Source: Plantago ovata (taxonomy: Eukaryota > Streptophyta > Magnoliopsida > Lamiales > Plantaginaceae). Taken from it: a DNA stretch of 64,000 bases. The stretch covers positions 91,126,753 through 91,190,752 of the forward strand of contig CM051456.1 in NCBI GenBank assembly GCA_028274465.1, written 5' to 3'. The position numbers were made by a program, and so were the translations under genes. How positions within the stretch are numbered: position 1 is the first letter of the stretch; each line of letters begins with the position of its first letter. The notes under the pieces were generated by a model, which was given only the letters and a program-made list of their open reading frames with translations, ran no database searches and was not told where the DNA came from. Shown in pieces: positions 14,401 through 30,412 of the stretch.

Positions 14401-15523
14401 AGGACTGAATCCACTAAGACAAGTTTGAGGTTCCTTACAACACCTATCTCGAGCGATTCAAACAGAAACCAAAGCACACTTGCTTCGTTTCCAACCTAAC
14501 TAGAAAATGAAACCTTGTTCCCCACCAAACTTGGGACTTTTAATCAGCAACGCTATGCTCGATTAAGTTCCCTCTGAATATCACGCCTGAAAGGGTGTAT
14601 TTTCAGTTAGAGAGGTTTGGGATGAGATAACTTGATTATAACTTATTCAGCTACAACCAGTAATCTAAGAAACAAAACTTTGAATACTTTGCAGTAAACA
14701 AGTTTGATTGTTTCTGGTGTCAAGACTTGTTCTTGTTTGAAAGAAAGAACACTTAACTAATTTCTTAGCCGAGTATGTTCTACTTCTTCACAAGTAGCTT
14801 TTTCAAGCTTTAAGTCTTGGAACGGATCAATGGCAGTAAAGAGTGTTTGAAGGGTATGTGAGTTTAAGCACAAGTGAGAGTTTGATCACGTTGTTGACAC
14901 ACTTCAACTCTTTGTCGGATGACCTCTATTTATAGTGAATCAAGGAGTCGTTTGAATTTCGAATTCTAAGGTTTTTGTTCCTTAAGATGTCACTATCTTG
15001 CTTTTGTACTTTCAGCAGCGTCCTTTGTTTGTCTTCTAGTCTTCATGTCCTTCGCGTGCATGCTTTGCATTTAATGTTCATTTGAATGAAATTCAAACAG
15101 TAACGTTGGAGCGCAAATGCAAGTACTTTCAGCAAGAGGTCACAAATGTTCATCAGCAAGTGGTCAGTCTCAGTTTCAGCAAGCACAACCTACTCTGTCG
15201 TTTAGATTTTCACTTATGCAATGTTGTTGCTGAAGTTTCCACTTTCTGAGCAACATGTGCCTTTGTAGATACCAGTCTTCAGAAATCTTCTAGTCTTCAG
15301 ATCTTCGAATTCTTCAAGTTTCTGAACGGTTCTAAATGCTTCAATAGTTTGTTTGTGAAAATAAAGTACATCATCAGCAAATGCTTCAATAGGTTGTATT
15401 TCTTTTCAGAAAACAAGATACATTATAAGCAGTAACACTAACCTATCAAGCACCTACTCTAAGTCTTAGCAAACGTTCCTCTTTTACAATGTCCTTAAAA
15501 TTCTAAATTCCTATGGACCTTAA
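11413..15523 (-). mobile_element. Sirevirus/SIRE-like Copia remnant (LTR plus gag region)
   Basis: On the minus strand this holds an LTR (14027-15523), gag starting MSLGDAPLLKLENYEKW with a UBN2-type gag domain and a CCHC knuckle (CFYCKKPGHFKANC), then a coiled-coil-rich, Lys/Glu/Gln-rich gag extension toward 11.5 kb. The remainder is split off by the Gypsy insertion at 11412. Gag is about 95% identical to that of the larger relative at 38.9-53.9 kb in the same orientation. The LTR lacks roughly its outer 75 bp and the primer-binding region is eroded. The element is broken, with several interruptions. Confidence 0.85.
14027..15523 (-). repeat. LTR of the SIRE-like remnant, outer edge missing
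   Basis: Starts TGTTGGTCCC on the plus strand and aligns along its length to the LTRs at 38870-40446 and 52336-53908. Similarity stops at about 15523, after which unrelated sequence follows. Confidence 0.85.
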
Positions 15524-15722
15524 AGTAAGGTATTGTTAGGTTTTGGATTTATGTTTCGGTTTGGGCTACATTGTAAGGTATATTGTAGGTTTTGGTTGTG
15601 ACAGCCGATGTTGTATCTCGGTTAATCTAGGTGAAGGTGTTGTCTCGCTCGTGGTTGTAGTTGTTCTCAAGCATTACTTATGCTCTTATTTTAATTAATA
15701 AAAAAAATCCGTTTCAAAAAAC
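15524..15722 (+). mobile_element. Possible 3' tail of a LINE
   Basis: A T/G-rich non-coding stretch ends in AATTAATAAAAAAAATCCG followed by an A-rich run, resembling the 3' end of plant L1 elements. There is no coding sequence left, so this is a resemblance only. 15723-15916 is AT-rich sequence downstream of the DC1 gene with nothing further visible. Confidence 0.3.
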
Positions 15723-15916
15723 AATTATGTAATTGTGTTAAGCATTTTACAATTATAGTATAAAAGTCGCAATATTGTAGTCAAATTTCAGTTCTGCTAA
15801 CTGTAAAAATTTAAAGCGGTGTAAATGTTTTGTAAAGAATGGAGTGTAGAACTGGAATTAAATAACAAAAATGCAAACAACAACAGATGATAATTGCTGG
15901 CCGGATGAGAGCTTAA

Positions 15917-16750
15917 TCAACTCATTAACTGTCGGCATTGTGACTTGGCCGCCCATAGCTTGAACAACGTCTTCGTGATAAACTCCATGACTTTTTCCGT
16001 CCAATTCTCGATCCTCACGTTAAATGTTCTCGCAACTTTCTCAACTAGGTCGAATGCAAACTTAACCGTACCTTTTTTATAATAGTCATACAATGTCTTG
16101 ACGAACAATTTGATTGTTCGCACAAAAAGTTTGCTTTTGCCTTTTTTACTGAATATACTTGCACCACCATCTGCCAAATCTAGCACCATTTCTTCATCGT
16201 CGCTGAATTCTTTCCCATCACTTTGTGTTACTCTTGATTCGATTACACTGCCCATATCAATTACTTGCGTACGTACTGTATGATCAGGTGTAGCCGAATA
16301 CGAGGAATTATAGCTAATAATAACGTCTCCACGCTTCAAATCCAACTCGTGCACCCTTTCCATAAAGCAATGGACGTGGAAGTTGTGATTTTTGCACGAG
16401 GAAACATATGACCAGGTGTTATCTGATTTGTTGCATCCCTTGCACTCGGAACTTAGCTTCATGTGCAGATCAAATATTTTGCTGTCGAAATATATTCTCT
16501 TCTCAAGCTTGTAGCAAACTGGATGCAGATCCAAGTTTTTGGCCTCACAATGATAGCTAAACCCACGTATATCCTTCTGGCAGGCAGAGCAACGCTTGTA
16601 TACACCGGTTATCACCGTTTCAGTGAAGATGAAAATGGTTCCCTCAAAGAAGTCGTGGGAGATGGTGGGTTCTGGGTTCTTGCATGCATTGTAAAAAGCC
16701 TTAGCGGTTGTATATACCATGTACGTTTTTAAAGCGTGGTAAAAAGCCAT
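15917..16750 (-). CDS. DC1 domain-containing (Cys/His-rich C1) protein
   Basis: The 277-residue frame holds two C1-type zinc-binding modules. The first covers about residues 54-79 (CSACQKDIRGFSYHC, then DLHPVC) and the second about 103-128 (CKGCNK, then WSYVSSC and FHVHC). Residues 24-36 (NPEPTISHDFFEG) look like the spacer found between C1 modules in this family. The C-terminal 130 residues are charged and have no recognised domain. Plant DC1 proteins are a large family linked to stress and defence, mostly without known ligands. Known members have further C1 modules at the N terminus; a matching exon-like piece lies upstream at 16867-17000, so the first Met used here may not be the true start. 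The domain call is firm but the function is unknown. Confidence 0.75.
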   Translation of the reverse strand: MAFYHALKTYMVYTTAKAFYNACKNPEPTISHDFFEGTIFIFTETVITGVYKRCSACQKDIRGFSYHCEAKNLDLHPVCYKLEKRIYFDSKIFDLHMKLSSECKGCNKSDNTWSYVSSCKNHNFHVHCFMERVHELDLKRGDVIISYNSSYSATPDHTVRTQVIDMGSVIESRVTQSDGKEFSDDEEMVLDLADGGASIFSKKGKSKLFVRTIKLFVKTLYDYYKKGTVKFAFDLVEKVARTFNVRIENWTEKVMEFITKTLFKLWAAKSQCRQLMS

Positions 16751-16866
16751 AGTTGTCGTAGTGATGAAGGGGGCACAAATCAGTTTCTTTACCCCTAGAG
16801 CTAGAGTAATCGTGTTTTTTATTGGGGTATCAAATGTGATAAGTTTTAATTAGGCCGCAGATGTAC

Positions 16867-17000
16867 CTGCACACTTTGTGAAGTGTATCATCACAGAGGT
16901 TACAGACGAATCTTGGCCCAGACCCGTTCATCTTGCAACCCAGTTGAAGAACTTGTTCACGTTTTGCAGGTCGTAGTGTCTTGAGCAATCATGCGATCTT
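16867..17000 (-). other. Probable 5' exon of the DC1 gene (C1 half-module), possibly damaged
   Basis: On the minus strand one frame reads GCKMNGSGPRFVCNLC then LHKVC, the spacing of a C1 module, and ends at a good 5' splice site (CAG|GTACAT). The histidine part expected just upstream (SHDCSRHYDLQ) is open in a different frame. This suggests either a frameshift or another exon boundary. It would join the main DC1 frame through a short intron (16866 to about 16750). Confidence 0.45.
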
Positions 17001-17994
17001 TTGACCTATACATGTTTGGCAGGCAATTCATATACTATTATTCACTCGACAAACAAATTTACAACGAGAATGGAACCTTATTAAAAGATAAAATAGTAAC
17101 AAACTTACTTATAGTAAGAAATTGTTCTTTTCGAATGAACAAAATTGAACTGAATTGAATAGAATTGAAGAGAACTGAATAAAATTGAATGAAGTTGAAC
17201 TGAACATAACTAAACTGGATTTATTTGTAGTATAAAATACAACTAAGCATATTTGAACAGAACTAAATTAATCTGAATATAAATGAAAATAATGAGTTTT
17301 CAGACGAAGAGAACAAAGAGAAAGTTAAAAGTTATAAAGAAGAAAAAAGAGTAACTACGGACTAGTAAAAATAGGAATATATTATAAGAGTATTAGTTAG
17401 GCCCGTATAAATATATATATGATTCAATCGCTAAAACATAGTAACAAAAGGAAAAGGAAAATTGAAGCTTTTTACGTTACCTGCTTATCACTTTCCATGG
17501 CGATACTCATCTAATGAGAAATAAGGAATTGATCGAGGAACTTTTGGAAAGTAAACTGCAATTGATCAATAGTACTGCATTGGATGGATTATGGATAGAG
17601 CAAGAAATTTATTTAGTTGTGGTTGTATTAATTTCTCTCACTGAGTACGTACCGACTAATATATATACCCACGCCCCACCCCAGTAGGCCAGTACTGACT
17701 ACTCTCTCTAATTGACTAATATACGTAAGTTTCGTCTTCTTTGTGCCAGAACGCGTGAACTCATTTGTATACTATTCAACATCTAACTACGTCCAACCAA
17801 AAAAAAAAAAAATCAAGAACCATCAACCATGCATGCAAGAATTATCAAAGTCAATACAATAAGTAAACACAAGAAGCAAGATCAGCTAGTATAGATAAAA
17901 TGAGTGTACATTACTATTATTACTACCGTAATAATTATTATTGATTTTTCAAACTTTAAACTCCCGCAATTTTTTGAGATGATCCTATATACTC
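17001..17994. other. Intergenic, AT-rich
   Basis: No coding potential. It contains degenerate TTGAACTGAA-type repeats (17110-17290) and one copy of a duplicated block (17735-17912), both described separately. A short A run lies near 17801. Confidence 0.7.
17735..17912 (+). repeat. Duplicated intergenic block, copy 1 (copy 2 at 19770-19926)
   Basis: About 155-175 bp are shared as a direct repeat with 19770-19926, including CAGAACGCGTGAACTCAT and GAAGCAAGATCAGCTAGTAT. The copies are about 2 kb apart, with a MITE-like repeat and a LINE fragment between them. They could be the remains of a tandem duplication of a gene's upstream region, or a dispersed repeat. Confidence 0.75.
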
Positions 17995-18231
17995 ACTCCG
18001 TCTCAAATCAGACAAATGGCAATAAGAAAACGATGTTATATTGCTAGTTATATTGCTATTGCATGGAGGTTGGCTTTACTTTATTAGATTTTTTTAACAA
18101 ATTAAAATGATTGATGGCATATACAATTATTATAGACTTAGTAAAAAATGACAAATAAATTAAATGGTGCAACTTCAATGAAACGCTAAAAATGACAAAA
18201 TGATGCAAATGCTATGGGACAGAGGAAATAT
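17995..18231. repeat. Stowaway/Mariner-like MITE (degenerate)
   Basis: The left end CTCACTCCGTCTCAAATCAG is mirrored by the right end GGGACAGAGGAAATA, and both are next to TA. The size (about 240 bp) and CTCCGTC-type ends fit Stowaway-like MITEs. Confidence 0.45.
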
Positions 18232-18870
18232 GTAATTTCGCCCCTCTCCCTCCTAGCTCCCCAACTCTTAATCCTGGAACCGTCTTTGATGCAACATGCT
18301 TATTGTATAGATATATTGTAATTTGTAATTAGTTTGATTAGACTCTGTTCATTTCACCATAAATCCAATTCATTTCAGTTCACTTTTACTAAGTACAGTT
18401 CAGTTCAAAAGAATTAAATTCAGTTCAGTGAAGTTCAATTCAGGTTTGCTTAGTTAAAATTTATACTTCAAATAAATTAAGTTTAGATTGTTTAATTCAA
18501 GATTAATTCGGTTCAGTTCACATTTATTAAGTTCAGCTCCGTTCAAAAAATTCACCCGGATCATACCGTGTTTCTGTGGCAAATTAGATGATGGGATCTT
18601 GGAAGATCAGTCCATGTCGACAACCACCTCTTACCTTTTATATGGTATCTAGTTTAATTAGAATTTTGATTATGATAACTAGAATAATAATATCTACGGT
18701 AAATCTATAATTATTTATAGATATTTTAGGAGATTTGTTAGAATTTAATTTACAATCTTTATCTCTTATTTTTATTTTTCTTATGTTCTACTTTCTAGTT
18801 TTTAGAGCTTACTTACTTGAATTCAAATTCTTTACCCATTTGAGTCAACAACCGTTGATAGCTCCAATCT

Positions 18871-19410
18871 TTTTTTTTTTTCTCAAACTGAATCAATAAA
18901 ACTACTCAAGAGAGTACTACGCTACGAGGACAAGGTCCTCTACATCTTTATTTAAAAACGAAAGGAGAGACGGAGGCGGCACCGCCCAAAGGTGAAGCCC
19001 CTCCACATCAAGTCCTAGCTTGGCCAATGCATCCGCACACGCATTCCCGTCACGCTTCGTGTGTTGCAAAACGCTCTCCCATGGCTTGCGAAGAAGACTC
19101 CGCACATCCTCAAGTAAATTATGTAGCAGGTGTTCTAAAGTGTATGTGGATTTGAGAAGCTTAAAAATAACTTCCGAGTCCGTTTCGACCATGATCCTCG
19201 GCATCCTCCTTTCCCAGGCGAGTTGGAGACCTTGTCGTAAAGCCAACAATTCTGCTGTGTTAATGGTACTAGCAGAGAGCTTCTGTGAGAAACCAGCAAC
19301 CCATCCTCCCTGCTCATTCCTAAGCAGGCCGCCAGCAGCTACTGATCCTCAGTCGCCTAGCAGGCTTGCGTCTGTATTTAACTTCATCCACCCCGCCGGT
19401 GGAGCATGCC
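18871..19410 (-). mobile_element. 5'-truncated L1-type LINE (RNase H domain and poly-A tail)
   Basis: On the minus strand the piece begins in the plant L1 RNase H region (PPAGWMKLNTDAS), passes MVETDSEVIFKLL and HTKRDGNACADALAKLG, and ends in a 3' untranslated region with a poly-A tail (plus-strand T run 18870-18881). One in-frame TGA (19349-19351) interrupts it. A 16-bp repeat, ATAGCTCCAATCTTTT, flanks it at 18858-18873 and 19411-19426 and fits a target-site duplication, so the insertion would start at about 19410. RNase H is the only domain left; the reverse transcriptase and endonuclease regions are absent. 18232-18857 on its left is AT-rich sequence without genes. Confidence 0.8.
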
Positions 19411-19769
19411 ATAGCTCCAATCTTTTCATTAATAACAAGTGTTGATTATGATAAATATGTCGAGAGTCGTTAACTCTTCTCAAAATCCTGCGAAAGACAA
19501 ATACTCCATAATCATGGAGCCGCTCAAGTCGTTGAGCACCGCCCGACCAATCGGTCAAATCCATCTAAGATCTCATCATTAAATTAGAAGGATGACATTA
19601 TAATGAGAGGCTTGAATATAGTATGTTTCTTTATACTTATACTGACTATACTAGAACATATGGTATTTAATTAGAAAAAAAAAGTATGGTTTAAATAAAA
19701 TGTACATTTATATACACGCTTTGTGATAACTTATGTGAACGCACACCAGTCCTTGGCAGCTAGTTTACC

Positions 19770-19926
19770 TTCTTTGTCCCAGAACGCGTGAACTCATATA
19801 CATATACTATTAACCAAAATATCAAGAACCATGCATATGATATATGCATTCAAGAATTGTCAAAGTCAATGCAATAAGTGAACAGAAGAAGCAAGATCAG
19901 CTAGTATAAATCAAATGAGTGTACAT
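19770..19926 (+). repeat. Duplicated intergenic block, copy 2
   Basis: Direct repeat of 17735-17912, carrying the same CAGAACGCGTGAACTCAT and GATCAGCTAGTAT segments. Confidence 0.75.
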
Positions 19927-21263
19927 ATCCAGTCAATTTAGCAAGTCAATTGAGTACATTATATTATTCATTCTTATCATGTAATAATAATACACGAAGT
20001 CACCAATTCTTTCCCATAATTTCATTTCATTTCAACTTTTAATACACCAATGAAGAATTTTTTATTTTATTTTTTTAAAAGCAAAAATTTATTAATGAAT
20101 TTCAAGGTCTTTTAATTTAATGTATGAGTGAGAAATACTAAGAAATACAACCTCAACTTGACATCACAGCCAAATTAACTAATCCAAACTAGAGAACGAA
20201 AGTAGCATGGAAACTTTACAAATGAAACATATCAACTCCAATGTCTAATGGTGCCCTCCCATCAACATCATCAAAAGCATACGTGGGCAGGCTCAACGAT
20301 CCACGCCAACACCAAGTAACCTTACACTTTCACCCAACCAAAACCGGAAGAGAAACAAACGCACACGTATCCAAACCAACGTCACAACTCCAAACAACTG
20401 GCATCAAGAGAGGGAAAACTCTACCCACTTCTCAATGTCGTCCTACACTCTATCTATGCCCTTTCGATCGGAGTAACAAAGGAAGTGTGTTAAGTTCATA
20501 TTGAGATGTAAATGTTCCAACCAAGTATATAAATTTGGATGCAGTACTTGAAACAACAACATGCATATCTTCAACTTCAGCATTTCAATCTCAACAATTA
20601 AAGCTGCTGAATACATTGAACACAATCCAGATTGTTTTCAGCCCACCGTTACATCTAATTAAGTCAACCGAAGGTTAAGATGGAATGGTACAGCCTTCTA
20701 ATTTAGAGCTACGTTGCTTTTGGTAAATGTGGTTCACTGATGAAAGAAATGGGCCAGGGGAACTACGTCAGCTTTTGTAGAGATACATGAATTCAATGCT
20801 GACAGGAAAAAGTCCCAAATTCGCCAAACTGCTTATAATCTTTATTTTTTAAGTAGTTCGGAAAGACAACGAAAAAAAAAAATGAAAAAGAAGAAGCAGA
20901 TAATCAAACACGCATGACCAGAGTAGAGTGAGTGCACATTTGCATGTGGGTAAAATCTACCTGACAAATAAGCAGAAACCATTTCTTAAAAGAATTATTT
21001 ATTTATTTATTTTAAGTATAACTCTAGAGATTCATTCCTGTATCTTAACAGACAGTTTCTCTACATGATTTATCATCTCTGGCATATATAAACAGTGAAA
21101 AATTATGAAATATAAATTTCTCAATTAGGAAATAACATCATCAGCTTAGCAGTTGCATGTCCCTGTAAACCGTTTCGAGTACCACAAAAGCAGACATACC
21201 TAAATATAAGGAAATGTAATGGATAATCGAGTAATAAAGAGGATAAAATGAAACCTAACTGAC
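19927..21263. other. Intergenic / expected position of lost TBCD 3' exons
   Basis: AT-rich. Exons for the last part of TBCD should lie here but were not found. A short minus-strand frame ending in RAPLDIGVDMFHL and a stop (about 20235-20300) looks codon-like but is not recognised and has no continuation upstream. A plus-strand frame at 20241-20504 is its opposite-strand shadow or chance. Confidence 0.5.
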
Positions 21264-24788
<3,525 letters not shown>

Positions 24789-25337
24789 CTACACATACAA
24801 TAGATACTTACAAAATCAATAACTATGAATTTGGTTTCAGAGCCATATTAGCAAGCAAATTAAGGTCAATTTTACGTAATTATTAATCTGATCATTTAGT
24901 TTCTGTTCTTTTTCCAGTACAAGAAAATCTGGCTCAACAATTCTCATTCTCAAGCATCCTATTTCCCCTTAATCATCCACAAAGATAATTTTATATTAAA
25001 TAAAACAAAGGATAGCTATATCTAAGCTCTCTGGTTGCTTATTATAGTATGGTAGCTTTCAGCTCAAGATAATTTAATCAAAATGTTTGGAAACTATAAG
25101 AACTCTTCACAGAAAAATATTGCACTCTCACGGTCAACTGAAAGTTCTGATGAGGACATAATGTACATTGAATTCCAATCACAATACCATGTTTGGGCGG
25201 GCGGCCGGGGGGGGGGATACAAGAAGGATCTATCTGTTACAGTTTCAACTGATCAGAAAACTGCATTTATTAAAAAAGAGTAAGGAAAGAGGGACTCAGT
25301 AATGTGAATGCTATAAGATTCTGTGCCACAATACCTC

Positions 25338-25499
25338 TGTTAGAACATAGGAGTTACATAGGACAATGTAGAGATAGGAATGTATTAGGAATGTATTACG
25401 AATGTATATCTGTCCTACAATATAGCCTAGAATAGTGGATTTCGTTGTATATATATATCCTTGGTGATTAATGAGAAGGCATCGATTCACATTCTTACA
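25338..25499 (+). repeat. 5' LTR of the intronic Copia element
   Basis: 162 bp from TGTTAGAACATAGG to ATTCTTACA, directly followed by the primer-binding site TGGTATCA. A TATATATATA stretch lies near 25450. Confidence 0.95.
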
Positions 25500-25631
25500 T
25501 GGTATCACGTTAGGTCTGATCTCCGCTGCAAACCTCCTCTCTATTCCTCTTTGTCCTCACGACGCCAAAAGAAAGCAACAACATTCACCGGCCTCCTGCC
25601 GCAAATATATACTAGCCTCCTCTTTTCCGTA

Positions 25632-25756
<125 letters not shown>

Positions 25757-28700
25757 AGCCGCACTCCTTTGTTTTACCCCATTAATTATTTTGTTGATTA
25801 CTCCATCCATCGATTACCTCTTTAATAACTTTGTTGCTTCACTTGCCTCCTCTCCTCCTCTTTCCATCATATCTATATATCTATATATATATATATACCA
25901 GGCTCATATCCATCAAATTAATAGCCTCCTGCCGCACACATATATACTAGCCGCACATATATATACTAAGCCTCCTCCTCTTTCCATCCAATTAATTAAT
26001 TAATTAATTGCTTTGCTACTTCCCGTTCTTCTTCTTCGGCTGACCATCATGACTGGCGCCGCTACCTCCTCCACCTCCGACAAAGAATCGACCACCACCT
26101 CCTCCTTTCATCCTGCCCTAGCCGTTGCTAATATAGAAACCCATGTCCCTCTAATCCTCGAAACGAGACGGTTCACTACGCCACGTGGGCTGAATTGTTC
26201 AAGGTGCACTGCCGCTCTCACAAGGTCCTCCACCATATCACCCCTCCCAAATCTGAGCCGGTTACGTCTGAGCCAGCTCTGCCTGCCCCTTCCCGTTCAG
26301 TCGCAGAACAAGAGCTCTGGGATACTCTTGATGCCGCTGTCGTGCAATGGATGTATTCCACGATTTCCACCGATCTGTTGCACACGGTTCTTGAACCGGA
26401 TATATCTGCTCTCTCCTTGTGGACTCGTATTCGTGACTTCTTCAAGATAACGAGAACTCGCGTGCCGTCCTTCTTGAGCACGAGTTTAACAACACCGTCC
26501 TCAAAGATTTTGCCAATGTTTCCCTCTATTGCCAGCGCCTTAAGTCTCTTTCGGACCAGCTTACGCAAGTTGGTGCCCCGGTTCCAAACAACCGATTGGT
26601 TCTTCGCATGCTTGCTGGCCTCCCTCCTGCTTATAACGGTGTGGCCTCTGTCATCCGCCACAAGAAGGTTCTACCACCGTTTTATGAGGTCCGTTCTATG
26701 CTCACCCTTGAAGAAACCAGCATGAAGGAGGCTGCCAATCTTGACGATGCTCTTGTCGTCGCTGACCGCGATCCAGCTCCCAATCCCCCTGCTCATGGAC
26801 GTGGGAAGCAGCAGAAGTTTCGCACCCCTTCAAAGCCTCGTCAATCTCGGAATAATGGTAACTCCTCTGGCCAATCATATGACCGTGGTGCGGGGCGCGG
26901 TTCTTACCAGCCTCCTGGCTCGTTTATGCCGCCTGCTGGTCCCTCTTCCTGGTCCAATGCGCCTTGGTCGCACTATTCCCATCCACCATGGGCCACGCCG
27001 CCCTGCCCCTATCCCACGCAGCCTGCTGCACCCGGCTCCTCCCGCCCGAACAGTCAGGCTGGCTTGCTCGGCCCTCGCCCTGACTCCCCTGCTTCTCAGG
27101 CCTATAATGCGTAGCAATGGGTGCCCACAGATGTTGAAGCCGCTATGCATACTATGAGTCTGTCCCAGCCGGACTCCAACTGGTACATGGACACTGGTGC
27201 TTCTTCTCACATGACCAATTCCCGAGGTAAATTTATCGTCTTATTTTAATACGAGCAAAAATACACATGGTGTTACTGTTGGTAGTGGTCAGTTAATTCC
27301 TGTTTCTGGTTATGGACATGCATCTATTTCCACTCCAACCTACCCCTTAGCCCTCCAAAATGTGTTACATACGCCTGCCCTAGTCAAAAACTTAGTTTCT
27401 GTTCGTAAATTTACCACTGATAATCATGTTTCCGTAGTTTTTGATCCCACTGGCTTTTCTGTGCATGATTTACAAACCGGAACCCGTATAATGCGATGTG
27501 AGAGCTCGAGTCCCTTATATCCAGTTACTCTTCCCAGCCCCTCGCCCCCTGCTCCATCAACAGCTTGTCTTGCTTCTTCCACCTGGCATCATCGTTTGGG
27601 TCGCCCCGGCGATCCAGTTTTATCCGTTCTTAAGAATAATAGGCTTATTGATTGTAATAGGTTGTCTAAATTTACTACATGTGAGTCTTGTATTCTTGGC
27701 AAACAAGTTAAGCTTCCTTTTGTGCCATCGAATTCTAGCACATGCATGCCTTTTGATATAATACATAGTGATATTTGGACTTCTCCGACTTTGAGTTCCT
27801 CTGGCCATAAATATTATGTCTTATTTTTGGATGATTTTACGAATTTTGTGTGGATTTTTCCTATTGCTCAAAAATCCCAAGTTTTCTCCATCTTTCAAAC
27901 ATTTTACTCTCATATATCTACTCAATTCGAACGGAAGATTAAGACCGTTCAATGTGATAATGGTGGCGAATTTGATAATACCGCTTTTCGCCAATTTTGT
28001 GAGTTTAATGGCATGTCATTCCGTTTTTCTTGTCCCCATACCTCTCCCCAAAATGGCAAAGCCGAACGCAAAATTCGGTCAATTTAATAATATCATTCGC
28101 ACCCTACTCATCCATGCTTCCTTACCACCTTCGTTTTGGCATCACGCCTACATATGGCCACATATCTCCTCAACATTTTACCTAGTAAACTCCTCTCCTA
28201 TAAATCTCCTGTCCAAGCTCTCTATAATCGCCTTCCCGTCTATACTCATCTTCGCACCTTTAGATGTTTATGTTACCCTCTTTTCCCCTCCACCACTATT
28301 CGCAAACTTCACCCCCACTCCACTCCTTGCGTATTTTTGGGCTATCCGGCGGATCATCGTGGTTATAAATGCCTTGATCTATCAAACCGGAAAATCATTA
28401 CATGTCGCCATGTCCATTTTGATGAAACCACTTTTCCTATGGCCAAATCGGTTACATCAAGCTCAACCGAGTATGATTTTCTCGGGGATGGCCTTCCGGC
28501 TCACCTCCTCCCATTGTTATCTCCCGGCTACACCACTACACCTACACCCCGATCTCCGCCTCCTGCCGCCCCTGTCCAATCCTTACCTGCGGCTCCATCT
28601 CCTTCCTCAGCCCATACTTCACCTAACCAACCTGGTTCCTCTGCTGGACATATCTCGTCTCCGCCCATACAGCCTATTCCTTTCGCAGATGTTCCATCTG

Positions 28701-30412
28701 CTTCACCGCCCAGTTCACCACCTCATCCCAGTCCTCCACCCCGGACTACGCTGTACACTACGTATCCGCCCCAACGTCCCGTTACTCGCAGCCAACATGG
28801 CATTTTTACACCTCACACTATCTTCGACCCTTCCGAAGCACATACCGCTACAGTTACACCATCACCCCTTCCCCGTACCCCCTTAGATGCTCTCCGTGAT
28901 CCTAACTGAAAACTGGCCATGACTGATGAATATAATGCTCTTATTAAAAATAAGACGTGGGAATTGGTCCCTCGTCCCCCGGGTGTTAATGTTATTCGTT
29001 CCATGTGGATTTTTACGCATAAGATTAAATCTGATGGTTCCTTTCAGAGGCATAAAGCCCGTCTTGTAGGTGATGGTAAAACTCAGCGCGTGGGTATTGA
29101 TTGTGGTGAAACGTTTAGTCCCGTGGTTAAACCCGCAACTATTCGTCTTGTTCTTAGCATTGCTCTTTTTCGCCGGTGGTCTATTCATCAACTCGACGTT
29201 AGCAATGCATTTCTCCATGGCAATTTGCAGGAAACGATTTATATGTATCAACCCATGGGGTTTCGTGATCCGACACACCCGGATGCTGTCTGCCTCTTAC
29301 GGAAGTCATTATATGGCCTTAAACAGGCTCCTCGGGCGTGGTATCAGCGATTTGCTGACTTCGTCGCCACTCTTGGCTTCTCCAATAGTAAGTGTGATAC
29401 TTCGTTGTTTGTCTACAACCGTGGGGCTGATACTGCTTATTTGCTTCTATATGTGGATGATATCATATTGACTGCCTCTTCAGATGCGCTTCGGCACTCG
29501 ATTATGGCTAAGCTTAATTCGAAATTCGCTATGAAAGACTTAGGGCTCCTTAATGACTTTCTTGGCATTCGAGTCAATCGCCATAAGGCTGGCCTATTTC
29601 TTTCCCAGTCTCGGTATGCAGCTGAAATTCTTGAACGAGCTGGCATGAGCTCGTGTAACTCGACAGCTACTCCCGTTGACACAAAGCCAAAAATTAGTGC
29701 CTCTGTTGGGACACCTTTTGCTGATCCTACGTTATATCGGAGTTTAGCTGGAGCGCTTCAGTATCTCACCTTCACTCGCCCTGATTTATCCTATGCGGTT
29801 CAACACGTATGTCTTCACATGCATGATCCCCGCACTGAACATATGGAGGCTCTCAAGCGTATCTTACGCTATGTCCAAGGCACTGTGTCTCTTGGACTCC
29901 ATCTCACTCCTTCCTCTCTTCACGATCTTGTGGCATATACTGATGCCGACTGGGCCGGCTGCCCCGACACTCGTCGTTCTACCTCCGGTTATTGTGTTTT
30001 CTTGGGTGACAACCTGATCTCCTGGTCCGCCAAGCGTCAAGCAACATTGTCCCGCTCGAGTGCTGAGGCCGAGTATCGTGGCGTCGCTAATGTTGTGGCC
30101 GAGTCATGTTGGCTCCGGAATCTTCTCCTTGAGCTTCTGTGTCCGGTGCGCAAGGCTACGTTTGTCTACTGTGACAATGTCTCTGCAATTTATCTCACCG
30201 GCAATCCCGTCCAGCATCAACGTACAAAGCACATCGAGTTAGATATACATTTTGTTCGCGAAAAGGTTGCCCGTGGTGAGGTTCGTGTTCATCATGTTCC
30301 CTCTCGTTATCAGATTGCGGATATTTTTACGAAGGGGTTGCCTTTGGTCTTGTTTGAAGACTTTCGTTCCAGTCTCAATGTTCGTCCGCCTCCCGTTTCG
30401 ACTGCGGGGGAG

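Larger units (their letters stand above)
17110..18565. repeat. Inverted pair of TTGAACTGAA-rich repeats (17110-17290 and 18340-18565)
   Basis: The right block, read on the minus strand, matches the left block over about 150 bp: both have runs of GAACTGAAT/TTGAACTGAA followed by a segment like CTAAACTggATTTATTTG and GTATAAA. The arrangement could be long terminal inverted repeats of a degraded non-autonomous DNA element about 1.4 kb long, or two independent insertions of one repeat. No transposase is seen between the arms. Confidence 0.5.

Noticed and set aside
20241-20504. 87-residue plus-strand frame
   Set aside because: No domain, no splice context, and the opposite strand looks at least as codon-like; left unassigned.
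26218-26661. Minus-strand 147-residue frame inside the intronic Copia element
   Set aside because: Antisense shadow of gag; no recognisable domain.
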